Assembly: GCA_013813615.1 (NCBI GenBank)
Contig: JACCRJ010000158.1
Coordinates: 1-15,855, forward strand
Direction of reading: 5' to 3'
Source: Lautropia sp.
GTDB taxonomy: Bacteria; Pseudomonadota; Gammaproteobacteria; Burkholderiales; Burkholderiaceae_E
Length of the DNA: 15,855 bases
The notes under the pieces were generated by a model. The model was not told the DNA's origin. It was given only the letters and a program-made list of their open reading frames with translations, and searched no databases. Of this stretch, positions 1 through 6,959 are shown in pieces. The translations under genes and the position numbers were made by a program. Every line of letters starts with the position of its first letter. The first letter of the stretch is position 1.

Positions 1-36
1 ATCATGGATGGGCCGATCATGGATGGGGCGGATCAT
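1..36. repeat. Short direct repeat at window edge
   Basis: The 12-mer ATCATGGATGGG occurs at 1-12 and again at 16-27, and a third partial copy (GATCAT) lies at 31-36. It is too short and too close to the window edge to interpret. It may belong to a larger repeat or to regulatory DNA of a gene outside the window. No convincing coding sequence covers it. Confidence 0.4.
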
Positions 37-171
37 ATTGGACCGGGCCCCTCCAACCCGGCTCTCGGCCCGCGGCGGGCGTCACGGGCAGAGCGCCACC
101 AGCAAGCGCCGCGGAGTTCGCGCCCGACCCACCGACACGGCATGAGCGTCGACGGTGACACGCGGAGGTTC

Positions 172-213
172 GACCTCGGCGACCTCGGCGACCTCGGCGA
201 CCTCTACCTCGGC
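172..213. repeat. 9-bp tandem repeat (GACCTCGGC)n
   Basis: Three perfect head-to-tail copies of GACCTCGGC occupy 172-198. A degenerate copy (GACCTCTAC, 199-207) and a partial CTCGGC follow. The unit length is a multiple of three, so every overlapping frame stays open and reads as a dipeptide- or tripeptide-rich string. None of those frames has a recognisable protein or a good ribosome-binding site. The rest of 1-233 shows nothing else. The array sits just beyond the cold-shock gene's terminator and is most simply a small intergenic minisatellite. Confidence 0.7.
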
Positions 214-233
214 GCCTTGCTGGTGGGGTGGAC

Positions 234-261
234 AAAAAAAGCCCCGGCACGCCGGGGCTTT
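234..261 (-). terminator. Intrinsic terminator of the cold-shock gene
   Basis: Inverted arms GCCCCGGC (241-248) and GCCGGGGC (251-258) form a very GC-rich hairpin. On the minus strand it is followed at once by seven T residues (A7 on the plus strand, 234-240), the classic rho-independent pattern. It lies about 50 bp downstream of the cold-shock stop codon and faces the right way for that gene. Confidence 0.9.
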
Positions 262-308
262 CACTTCAGTACAACCAGACTTCAGCGCGGCTTGTGAAGC
301 CGCAGTTC

Positions 309-512
309 CTACAAAATCTGGATGTTCGCAGCCTGTTTGCCTTTGGGGCCGGTGACCACGTCAAAAGAAACCTTCTGGTTCTCTTGCAGGGACTTGAAAC
401 CCGTCCCCTGGATTGCCGAGTGATGTGCAAAAAGGTCTTCCCCACCCCCGTCCGGGCTGATGAAACCAAAACCTTTCGAATCATTGAACCACTTTACTGT
501 ACCTGTACTCAC
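309..512 (-). CDS. cspA: Cold-shock protein, CspA family
   Basis: A 67-residue single cold-shock domain, the usual size for bacterial CspA/CspE proteins, which bind single-stranded RNA and DNA and act as RNA chaperones in the cytoplasm. The sequence shows the N-terminal VKWFN followed by KGFGFI (RNP1-like, about residues 13-18) and the DLFAHHSAI segment (RNP2-like, about 27-35), with a [10 protein letters not shown] ending typical of betaproteobacterial members. The start is a GTG, supported by an AGGA ribosome-binding site at 522-525, about 9 bases upstream. It is transcribed alone: a strong terminator follows, and about 200 bp separate it from the upstream thioesterase. The exact paralogue (cspA, cspD or another) cannot be fixed from sequence, so the symbol is generic. 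Confidence 0.95.
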   Translation of the reverse strand: MSTGTVKWFNDSKGFGFISPDGGGEDLFAHHSAIQGTGFKSLQENQKVSFDVVTGPKGKQAANIQIL

Positions 513-552
513 TTACTGTTTCCTAACAAAGTATTGTTCCGGCGGCGCCGGA

Positions 553-569
553 TTGCATTCTCAATGCAA
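553..569. promoter_or_regulatory. Inverted repeat in the csp upstream region
   Basis: A perfect 7-bp inverted repeat, TTGCATT (553-559), CTC loop, AATGCAA (563-569), lies about 40-60 bp upstream of the cold-shock start. A second GC-rich inverted repeat, CCGGC/GCCGG, sits between it and the gene at about 538-551. These could be leader-RNA stem-loops, as are common in cold-shock mRNAs, or an operator. Seen directly; the function is inferred. Confidence 0.4.
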
Positions 570-574
570 GCGGC

Positions 575-580
575 ATTATG
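575..580 (-). promoter_or_regulatory. Possible -10 box of the csp gene
   Basis: On the minus strand CATAAT (five of six matches to TATAAT) lies about 63 bp upstream of the cold-shock start. No good -35 lies at the standard distance; the best hexamer, TGTCCA at 17 bp, matches three of six. If it is used, the leader would be about 55 nt long and would contain both inverted repeats described for this region. The rest of 513-725 shows nothing else supportable except a GCCGGC/GCCGGC repeat (711-724) just after the thioesterase stop, which lacks a T run. Confidence 0.3.
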
Positions 581-725
581 GCAGAGTCTTCAGGCTTTGG
601 ACAGGTAAACCTGGGCAGGGCTTTTTGGCGGGTGAACGGCAGTCCGGGCCGGCGGTTCGGCAGCCCACAGCTGGCGACCGGTCGGGCGGCAACGTGGCGG
701 GAGCAACGCCGCCGGCGTGCCGGCC

Positions 726-1184
726 TCAGGTCATCAGCCTGTCCACCGCCTGGATGAACTCCCGGGGAATCGGAAGCGCAGCCAGCCGGCGTCCTTGCTC
801 CGGCAGATGCACACCGATGAAGCGCGTCTGCCAGCCCTCGACGAGCAGCAGGCCGTCGCGAAGGATCCGGTGATCGAGCAGGAACATCTTCGGGCGCCAT
901 TCCCGGACCCGCGTCTCGATGCGAAGCTGGTCGTTGATGGTGGCCGGTCTATGAAACCGCGCACCCGCCTCCGCCAGGGGGAAGCCCACCCACTGCCGCT
1001 CGCGCCGGACCGCTACCAGTTCAAATCCCGCGGCCTCGCAAAGATCATGCGTCGACTGATCCAGCCACCGGTAGAAATTCGGAAAGTAGACGATGTTGGC
1101 CGGATCGCAGTCGCCGAAGGCGACTCGAACGGAAGTGACGAAGCAGGGCGAACTGCCGGTCGTTGAATCTGCAGATGACTCCAT
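726..1184 (-). CDS. Acyl-CoA thioesterase, 4-hydroxybenzoyl-CoA thioesterase (4HBT) type
   Basis: A 152-residue hotdog-fold thioesterase that hydrolyses an acyl- or aryl-CoA to the free acid and CoA in the cytoplasm. The N-terminal signature FGDCDPANIVYFPN (residues 23-36) followed by RW-D matches the active-site segment of the Pseudomonas 4-hydroxybenzoyl-CoA thioesterase, as recalled from family knowledge. Asp27 corresponds to its catalytic Asp17. The length is typical. A strong AGGAG ribosome-binding site (minus strand, 1190-1194) sits 5 bases before the ATG. The gene begins 15 bp after livF ends, so it is the last gene of the liv operon. With the CoA ligase divergent from livH, it suggests that the imported compound passes through an aryl-CoA stage, or that the thioesterase relieves CoA trapping. 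The exact substrate cannot be read. Confidence 0.88.
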   Translation of the reverse strand: MESSADSTTGSSPCFVTSVRVAFGDCDPANIVYFPNFYRWLDQSTHDLCEAAGFELVAVRRERQWVGFPLAEAGARFHRPATINDQLRIETRVREWRPKMFLLDHRILRDGLLLVEGWQTRFIGVHLPEQGRRLAALPIPREFIQAVDRLMT

Positions 1185-1199
1185 GGATGCTCCTGCCGA

Positions 1200-1922
1200 T
1201 CAGGCGCCAAGGTAGCGGCTCCAGAGCGATCGATCGGCGGCGAGTTCCGCCGACGAGCCGCTCCATGCGAGCCTGCCACGTTCGATGATGACGTGCCGAT
1301 CGGCCAGTTCGATCAGGCGGTTCACATACTTGTCGACAATGAGGATGGTCTGTCCCGCATCGCGGAGCTGGTCGAGGCAGCGCCAGATCTCCTCTCGGAT
1401 CAACGGCGCGAGGCCTTCGGTCGCTTCGTCCAGGATCAGCAGCTTCGGGTTGGTGACCAGCGCCCTGCCGATCGCCAGCATCTGCTGCTCACCGCCGGAA
1501 AGCTGGTTACCCATGTGGCTTTCCCGCTCCGCCAGCCGCGGAAACAGCCGGTAGACCTTGCCCGGTGTCCACGGCTGTGCGGCGCCGTTGCGGTTCGCGA
1601 TGAAGGCCGTCAGGTGCTCGTCGACCGTCAGGTTCGGAAAGATCTGACGCCCTTCCGGGACCAACGCGATGCCGAGCCGGGCAATGCGGTCGGCAGGCAG
1701 GCCCAGCACCGGCGACCCGCCGAACCGGATCGAGCCGCTGCGCGCACGCGTCAGGCCGCAGATGGTGCGGATGAGCGTCGTCTTGCCCATGCCGTTGCGA
1801 CCGAGAAGCCCCAGCACCTCGCCGGCCTCGACATGGCAATCGACGCCGAAGAGTACCTGGCTCGCGCCATACGCGGTCTCCAGCCGCTCGACCTGTAGCA
1901 GCGCCGACGCCCCCGCCGTCAC
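1200..1922 (-). CDS. livF: Branched-chain-type ABC importer ATP-binding protein LivF
   Basis: A 240-residue cytoplasmic ATPase of the HAAT (hydrophobic amino acid/aromatic acid) ABC importer family. Visible motifs are Walker A GRNGMGKT (41-48), Q-loop region VPEGRQIFPNLTV (88-100, diagnostic of LivF), signature LSGGEQQ (141-147) and Walker B LLILDEA (161-167). The switch region reads VDKY where E. coli LivF has VEQN, so the usual glutamine/histidine position is changed; I believe this variant recurs in betaproteobacterial LivF proteins. Its start overlaps the livG stop by 4 bp (ATGA), indicating translational coupling. It should pair with LivG to drive LivH-LivM. Confidence 0.93.
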   Translation of the reverse strand: MTAGASALLQVERLETAYGASQVLFGVDCHVEAGEVLGLLGRNGMGKTTLIRTICGLTRARSGSIRFGGSPVLGLPADRIARLGIALVPEGRQIFPNLTVDEHLTAFIANRNGAAQPWTPGKVYRLFPRLAERESHMGNQLSGGEQQMLAIGRALVTNPKLLILDEATEGLAPLIREEIWRCLDQLRDAGQTILIVDKYVNRLIELADRHVIIERGRLAWSGSSAELAADRSLWSRYLGA

Positions 1923-2665
1923 GCAGCCTCCTCGCCGAGATAGGCAGCGACGACAGCGCGGTCGGCCCTGACGACCTGAGGATCCCCGGAAGCGATGACC
2001 TTGCCGTTGACCAGGACGGTCAGTCGGTCCGCCAGCCGGAACACCGCTTCCACGTCATGCTCCACCAGCAGGACCGCGAGCTTTCCGCGCAGGCTCCCGA
2101 TGAGTCCGATCAGGCGCTCCGATTCCTCCGGTCCGGTGCCGGCCAGCGGCTCATCGAGGAGCACGAGATCCGGCCGCGTGGCGAGCGCGAGGCCCACCTC
2201 GAGCGCGCGCTGCTCGCCGTGTGCGAGCTGATCGGCACGCGTCCCCGCGCGTTCCGACAGGCCCACGTCGGCCAGCAGCGTCCGCGCCTCGTCGAACAGT
2301 GCCGACTCGCGATGCGCCTCGCGCCAGAAGGAGAGGCTCGAGCCGCTGCGCGCCTGCACCGCCAGCGCCAGGTTGTCGAGCGCGGTCATGGATTTGAACA
2401 GGCGGGTGATCTGGAAGGAGCGGACCAGGCCGCGTGCCACTCGCTGATGGGTCGGCAGCCGGGTGATGTCGTCACCCTTGAACAGGATCCGGCCACGATC
2501 CGGCAGCAATGTCCCGGCAAGCTGGTTGATGAAACTGGTCTTGCCGGCGCCGTTCGGTCCCAGCAGCCCATGCACCTCGCCTGCTTCGACATCGAGCGAG
2601 ACGTCGTCGGTGGCGTTGACACCGCCGAAGCGCTTGGAGAGCCCTTTCACCGAGAGCAGGCTCAT
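1919..2665 (-). CDS. livG: Branched-chain-type ABC importer ATP-binding protein LivG
   Basis: A 248-residue ATPase partner of LivF. Motifs are Walker A GPNGAGKT (36-43), Q-loop segment with SFQITRLF (83-90, typical of LivG), signature LAHGEQ (147-152, a variant of LSYGEQ), Walker B LVLLDEP (167-173) and H-loop histidine 203 in LLVEHD. The open frame runs far upstream into livM, but homology begins at the internal ATG whose first bases overlap the livM stop by 4 bp (ATGA at 2662-2665). That start gives a normal LivG length. It is the third transporter gene in the operon. Confidence 0.93.
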   Translation of the reverse strand: MSLLSVKGLSKRFGGVNATDDVSLDVEAGEVHGLLGPNGAGKTSFINQLAGTLLPDRGRILFKGDDITRLPTHQRVARGLVRSFQITRLFKSMTALDNLALAVQARSGSSLSFWREAHRESALFDEARTLLADVGLSERAGTRADQLAHGEQRALEVGLALATRPDLVLLDEPLAGTGPEESERLIGLIGSLRGKLAVLLVEHDVEAVFRLADRLTVLVNGKVIASGDPQVVRADRAVVAAYLGEEAA

Positions 2666-3642
2666 GGCGGCATCCGGTCGGATGCCGGTTTCCGGCCGAG
2701 GCTTCGCAGCGCCATCAGGCCGCGCGGCGCGAACAGCACGACGGCCAGCAGGATCCAGCCGACGAAGAACTGCCAGTGGCTGGTGTAGTCCGCGGCGACC
2801 TCCTCCATCGCAAGCAAGGCAAGCGCCCCCAGAGCGCCGCCGAACAGCGTGCCGACACCGCCGATGATCACCATGACCATCAGCGTGCCGGAATGAGTCC
2901 AGTGCAGAAGGTTCGGGCTGATGTAATTCTGCTGGTTCGCCATCAGTGCGCCAGCCAGGCCGCCCAGCGCGCCGCTGATGACGAACAGGATGAGCTTGTA
3001 GCGATAGGTCGGAAAGCCGATCGCCTCCGCCCGCACGTCGTCCTCGCGCATCGCACGCACCACCCGCCCGAAGCGGGAATGCACCAGCCGGTGCACCAGG
3101 AGAATGACCAACGCGAGGACGACCAGCACCAGATAGTAGAAAGTGGTGTCGTCCCGCAGGTCCAGGCCGAGGCCGAAGTCCGAGCGCTGCAGCAGGCTCA
3201 GGCCTTCGTCGCCACCGTAGGCCTTCACCGAGTTCGTCAGGTAGAAGAGCATCTGCGCAAAGGCCAGCGTGATCATGATGAAGTACACGCCACGCGTGCG
3301 TAGGGACACCGCCCCGATCACGGCGGAGAAGGCGGCCGCAATAACCATCGCTGCGCCGAAGCCCAGCCAGCCGTTGACGATGCCGCCGTTGATCATCACC
3401 CCGACCGTGTAGGCGCCGACGCCGACGAAGGCGGCATGGCCGAAGGAGACCAGGCCGCCGTAGCCTAGGATCAGGTTCAGGCTGGTCGCTGCGATCGCGA
3501 AGATCCCGATCCGGCTCGCGGTGCTTATGTAGAACTCTTCGCCGAGGGCGGTCACGATCCACGGGAAGGCGATCAGCAAGGCGCCGACCGCCGCCAGCGC
3601 AACGCTCGCAGCCACGGTGAGGCCAGGCGCCGGCTCCCTCAT
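2662..3642 (-). CDS. livM: Branched-chain-type ABC importer permease LivM
   Basis: A 326-residue inner-membrane permease with about eight to ten hydrophobic segments. It carries the LivM hallmark LNLILGYGGLVSFGHAAF (about residues 55-72) and the cytoplasmic coupling segment SRFGRVVRAMREDDVRAEA (about 198-216) that contacts the ATPases. The start is taken at 3642, where ATGA overlaps the livH stop by 4 bp. Upstream in-frame codons lie inside livH and encode no membrane protein. With LivH it forms the translocation channel. The substrate cannot be deduced from the permease. Family members carry branched-chain amino acids, but also benzoate-like and other aromatic acids, short amides and urea. 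Confidence 0.93.
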   Translation of the reverse strand: MREPAPGLTVAASVALAAVGALLIAFPWIVTALGEEFYISTASRIGIFAIAATSLNLILGYGGLVSFGHAAFVGVGAYTVGVMINGGIVNGWLGFGAAMVIAAAFSAVIGAVSLRTRGVYFIMITLAFAQMLFYLTNSVKAYGGDEGLSLLQRSDFGLGLDLRDDTTFYYLVLVVLALVILLVHRLVHSRFGRVVRAMREDDVRAEAIGFPTYRYKLILFVISGALGGLAGALMANQQNYISPNLLHWTHSGTLMVMVIIGGVGTLFGGALGALALLAMEEVAADYTSHWQFFVGWILLAVVLFAPRGLMALRSLGRKPASDRMPP

Positions 3643-4556
3643 CCGCGTGCCGGGAAGAGGCCTTGCGGCTTGATGAACAAGACGATGGCCATCAGCAGGT
3701 AGACGATGACGGACGATATCGCCGGGCCGGTGGCACTGGCCATCTGCGGCGGCAGGAAAAGGCCGAACAGTTCCGGCAGCAGCGTGCGGCCGAACGTGTC
3801 CACCATCCCGACCAGCAGCGAGCCGAACAAGGCCCCGCGGATCGATCCGATGCCACCGATCACGATAACGACGAAGGCGAGGATCAGGATGCTCTCGCCC
3901 ATCCCGACCTGGACGGCGAACAGCGGACCCAGCAGCGCGCCAGCCACCGCGCACAAGGCCGCACCCACGCCGAAGATGGCGGTGAACAGGTGCTTGATGT
4001 TGACGCCCATGGCCATCGCCATTTCGCGGTTGGAGGCGCCAGCCCGCACCAGTGCGCCAAGCCGCGTGCGGGCAACGAGCAGGTACAGCAGCAGCGCGAG
4101 GACCATGCCGACCGCGATGATCAGCAGGCGGTAGGCCGGATACAGCAGCCCCGGCACCAGCTCGACCGGACCCGACAGCGCCGCCGGCGCCGAAAGCGGC
4201 AGATCGGTGCCCCAGATCATCCGCACGCTTTCGTTGATGATGAGAATCAGGGCAAAGGTGGCCAGCACCTGCGAGAGGTGATCGCGTGCGTAGAGTGTTC
4301 GCAGCAGCGTGGCCTCCAGCAGCATGCCGACCGCCGCGGTGGCGGGTATCGACAACAGCACACCGGCAACGAAAGAACCTGTCAGGCTGGCGAACCAGGC
4401 GGCCAGGAAGGCACCCACCATGTAGAGGGAGCCGTGGGCCAGATTGATCATGTCCATGATGCCGAAGACCAGCGTCAGCCCCGCCGCCAGCAGGAACAGC
4501 ATCAGTCCGAACTGCAGGCCGTTGAGCGCCTGCTCGAGCACGAGAACGCCGGTCAT
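3639..4556 (-). CDS. livH: Branched-chain-type ABC importer permease LivH
   Basis: A 305-residue integral membrane protein, with almost the entire length in hydrophobic segments. The family signatures are FGIMDMINLAHGSLYMVGAF (about residues 31-50) and GANSREMA-like ASNREMAMAMG (about 175-185). It ends in KPQGLFP, a frequent LivH C-terminus. It is the first gene of the liv operon and lies 125 bp from the divergent CoA-ligase gene. There is no obvious Shine-Dalgarno sequence before the ATG. The binding protein that feeds this channel is absent from this operon; a candidate lies at 6960-8180 in the facing operon. Confidence 0.93.
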   Translation of the reverse strand: MTGVLVLEQALNGLQFGLMLFLLAAGLTLVFGIMDMINLAHGSLYMVGAFLAAWFASLTGSFVAGVLLSIPATAAVGMLLEATLLRTLYARDHLSQVLATFALILIINESVRMIWGTDLPLSAPAALSGPVELVPGLLYPAYRLLIIAVGMVLALLLYLLVARTRLGALVRAGASNREMAMAMGVNIKHLFTAIFGVGAALCAVAGALLGPLFAVQVGMGESILILAFVVIVIGGIGSIRGALFGSLLVGMVDTFGRTLLPELFGLFLPPQMASATGPAISSVIVYLLMAIVLFIKPQGLFPARG

Positions 4557-4603
4557 GACAACGCCGGAAAACCAGCGGATACTTCAGGCCTAAACATTCG
4601 GCT

Positions 4604-4632
4604 ATGGTATCGGCTGAGTGAGGCCGTGTCAC
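4604..4632 (-). promoter_or_regulatory. Candidate sigma-70 promoter of the liv operon
   Basis: On the minus strand GTGACA (4627-4632, five of six matches to TTGACA) is followed by exactly 17 bp and then TACCAT (4604-4609, four of six matches to TATAAT). This would place the transcription start about 40 bp before livH. The 4557-4681 gap is the shared control region for livH and the divergent CoA ligase. I see no equally good promoter for the ligase and no LacI-type operator here. Confidence 0.4.
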
Positions 4633-4681
4633 CGCCCGGCCCGTGCGCTGCGCAGTGTCGTCGAGGTGAATCGCCCCACGA

Positions 4682-6241
4682 GTGGACCGGATGCACACCC
4701 TTTACGAAGCGGTCGCGCGGCAGGCGCGACTTCGGCCGGATGCGCTGGCGCTTGCACATGCGCAGGGTCGCGTGACCTACCGCGAACTGCACCAGCTTGC
4801 GGCACGCGCCGCAGCCGGCCTTCGGGCGCGCGGCGTCGGCGCGCACGACGTCGTCGCGATCCAGCTGCCCAACTCGCTGCCCTTCGTGGTGTTACTGCTC
4901 GCAGCCGGGGCGGTGGGTGCCACGGTGCAGATGCTGCACATGCCTTACCGCCGTGCAGAATTATCGGCCCTGCTGCGCCACGGCAGGGCGAGCCTGTTCG
5001 TCGGACTGCCGGCGTTCAAGGACGAGACGCCGCTGGCCACCGTATCGTCGCTGGAGCTGGTGCGCCTGCTGGTATCCGGCGCGGAACAGGAGCAGCAGGA
5101 CGCCGCCACCGGCGGGTTGACCTGGAGCAGCCTGACGTCGCCGGATACAGAGGCGCCCGCCTTCCCGCCGGTGGATCCTGGCTCACGCTACGTGCTGCTG
5201 CACACCTCCGGAACCACCGCGGATCCAAAGGGCGTGCCGGTTTCGCATCACCAGTTCATCGGCAACGCCGCCGCGTCGATCGAACCCCTGCGGGTTCGCG
5301 CGGCGGACGTGATCCTCCCCGCCGCCCCGTTCACCCATCTCTACGGCCTGTTCGCCCTGGAGTTGGGCCTGCTGGCGGGCGCCGCCATTTCGCTGCTGCC
5401 CGCATTCACGCCGGCCGGCCTGCTGGAAAGCATCCGGCGCGACGGGGTTACCGCAGTCTTTGCCGGTCCGGCCCACTTCCGGCCGGTGCTGTCGATGACC
5501 GACGCCAAGGTGCTCGAGCCGCTGGCAGACGTGCGCCTGATCTGCCTGTCGGGAACCGCCGTCGCCACCGACCTGGCGCGGGCCGTCGAGGCGCTGATGT
5601 CGGACGGCAAGGTCATACAGCTCTGGGGCATGAGCGAGTTGCAGGCCGGAACCTACGGGCGGCCGGACGATCCGGAGGAGATCCGGCACCGCACAGCCGG
5701 CAGGCCCAGCCCGGGAACCGAGTTGCGCATCCGGACAGCTCACGGGGCCAGCGCGCCCGGCCGTACCGGAGCGCTGCAGGTGCGCGGCCCTTCCCTCTTC
5801 ACCGGCTATCTCGATGATCCTGCCGCGACCGCCGCAGCCTTCGAAGACGGCTGGTTCAATACCGGCGACCTCGGCTACCTGACGCCCGACGGCGCGCTGG
5901 TGCTGACCGGCCGCATCAAGGAGATCATCAACCGCGGCGGCATCAAGTTCAATCCGCTGGATGTCGAGGCAGTCATCGACACCCTGCCGGGCGTGGTGCG
6001 AAGCGCGGTGGTGCCGATGCCGGATCCGGTGCTCGGCGAGCGGGCCTGCGCCTTCGTGCAAGCCTCGTCCGCATTGACGCTGGAGCAGGTGAGCGCCGCG
6101 CTGGATCAGGCCGGGATCGCACGCTACAAGTGGCCCGAGCGGCTGGAGATGGTGGAAGAGATGCCGATGACGCCGACCCAGAAGATCATGCGCGGCCGGC
6201 TGACGGCGCGCTTCAGGAAAGCAGGGGGAGACCACGAATGA
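4682..6241 (+). CDS. AMP-dependent acyl/aryl-CoA ligase (ANL superfamily)
   Basis: A 519-residue adenylate-forming enzyme that activates a carboxylic acid as an acyl-adenylate and transfers it to CoA. The core motifs are in order: phosphate-binding loop HTSGTTADPKG (174-184), LWGMSE (314-319), TGDLG (394-398), the hinge TGRIKE (409-414), and the C-terminal PTQKIMRG (498-505) with the adenylation lysine Lys501. Length is normal. The GTG at 4682 is preferred because GAGGTGA (4663-4669) lies about 12 bases upstream; an ATG at 4691 (residue 4) is the alternative. Its stop overlaps the GST start by 4 bp. The likely substrate is the aromatic or fatty acid imported by the neighbouring transporter, but specificity cannot be read. 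Benzoate-, cinnamate- or medium-chain-CoA ligase are all possible. Confidence 0.9.
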   Translation: MDRMHTLYEAVARQARLRPDALALAHAQGRVTYRELHQLAARAAAGLRARGVGAHDVVAIQLPNSLPFVVLLLAAGAVGATVQMLHMPYRRAELSALLRHGRASLFVGLPAFKDETPLATVSSLELVRLLVSGAEQEQQDAATGGLTWSSLTSPDTEAPAFPPVDPGSRYVLLHTSGTTADPKGVPVSHHQFIGNAAASIEPLRVRAADVILPAAPFTHLYGLFALELGLLAGAAISLLPAFTPAGLLESIRRDGVTAVFAGPAHFRPVLSMTDAKVLEPLADVRLICLSGTAVATDLARAVEALMSDGKVIQLWGMSELQAGTYGRPDDPEEIRHRTAGRPSPGTELRIRTAHGASAPGRTGALQVRGPSLFTGYLDDPAATAAAFEDGWFNTGDLGYLTPDGALVLTGRIKEIINRGGIKFNPLDVEAVIDTLPGVVRSAVVPMPDPVLGERACAFVQASSALTLEQVSAALDQAGIARYKWPERLEMVEEMPMTPTQKIMRGRLTARFRKAGGDHE

Positions 6242-6924
6242 TCGAGATGTGGGAACTCGTCGGCGAGAACGACCGCCGCTACAGCAATTTCTCGTGGCGT
6301 ATCCGCATGGCCTTGCGTCACAAGCAGCTGGAGGTGCAATACCGGCCCGTACTGCTCACGGACAAGGCAAGCATCGGGTTCTCCGGCGGCAAGACCGTGC
6401 CGGTGATCCGAGACGGCGACACCGTGGTGCGGGACTCGTGGGCGATCGCAGAATACCTCGAAAGGCAGTATCCGGACAGGCCGACCCTGTTCGGCGGCGA
6501 CACCGGGCAGGCAGTGGCCCGCTTCGCCAACAACTGGGTCGACCGCACCCTGCTGGCGATCGCCTTCCCGCTACTGGCCGGCGATGCACTCGCGGTGCAG
6601 CGCGGGGAGGACCACGACTATTTTGCAGCACTGATCGAGCGCCTCACCGGCCTCACGCCGCCGGCCCTGAAGGAGCATCAGGGCCGCAACGCGGAGCGCC
6701 TCGCCAAAGCCGTCGACCCGGCGCGCGCGACCCTGAAACGGCAGCCGTTCCTCAGCGGAAACAGCCCGGCGTATGCGGACTATGCGCTGTTCTCGATCTA
6801 CCAGTGGGCGCGGATCGTCTCGCCGCTGGACCTGCTGGCGGACGATCCGGCGATGCGGGACTGGTGCGACCGCCTGCTCGACCTGAATGGCGGCTTCGCC
6901 CGGGACACCCCCGCCTTTCGCTGA
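6238..6924 (+). CDS. Glutathione S-transferase family protein, LigE/beta-etherase-like
   Basis: A 228-residue soluble GST. The N-terminal thioredoxin-like domain shows SNFSWRIRMALRHK (16-29, candidate catalytic Ser16 or Ser19), the cis-proline VPVI (54-57) and the gamma-Glu-binding DSWAIAEYLE (66-75). The C-terminal helical domain contains YADYALF and DDPAMRDWCDR. The runs DSW-IAEYL--YPDRP-LF and DDP-RDW-DR resemble, from memory, the Sphingobium lignin beta-etherase LigE and fungal Ure2p-like GSTs more than ordinary detoxifying GSTs. The ATG overlaps the ligase stop by 4 bp (ATGA), so the two are translationally coupled and probably act on related compounds. Possible roles are ether cleavage, isomerisation or glutathione conjugation; I cannot choose between them. 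Confidence 0.85.
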   Translation: MIEMWELVGENDRRYSNFSWRIRMALRHKQLEVQYRPVLLTDKASIGFSGGKTVPVIRDGDTVVRDSWAIAEYLERQYPDRPTLFGGDTGQAVARFANNWVDRTLLAIAFPLLAGDALAVQRGEDHDYFAALIERLTGLTPPALKEHQGRNAERLAKAVDPARATLKRQPFLSGNSPAYADYALFSIYQWARIVSPLDLLADDPAMRDWCDRLLDLNGGFARDTPAFR

Positions 6925-6943
6925 GGGGGCCCCGGCCCGGACT

Positions 6944-6959
6944 GCCCGCAGGCGCGGGC
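6944..6959. terminator. Hairpin between convergent operons
   Basis: Arms GCCCGC (6944-6949) and GCGGGC (6954-6959) with loop AGGC lie in the 35-bp gap between the convergent GST and binding-protein stop codons. The hairpin could act as a weak bidirectional terminator, but no T run follows on either strand, so intrinsic termination is not supported. Confidence 0.25.

Noticed and set aside
17..297. Small open frames on both strands in the first 300 bases
   Set aside because: They are kept open by the 9-bp repeat and high GC, lack ribosome-binding sites and run across the csp terminator.
2666..3562. Upstream extension of the livG frame (547-residue reading)
   Set aside because: It covers livM in another frame and is arginine/proline-rich nonsense. 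LivG homology begins at 2665.
3643..4698. Upstream extension of the livM frame (678-residue reading)
   Set aside because: It overlaps livH and encodes no membrane protein. LivM homology begins at 3642.
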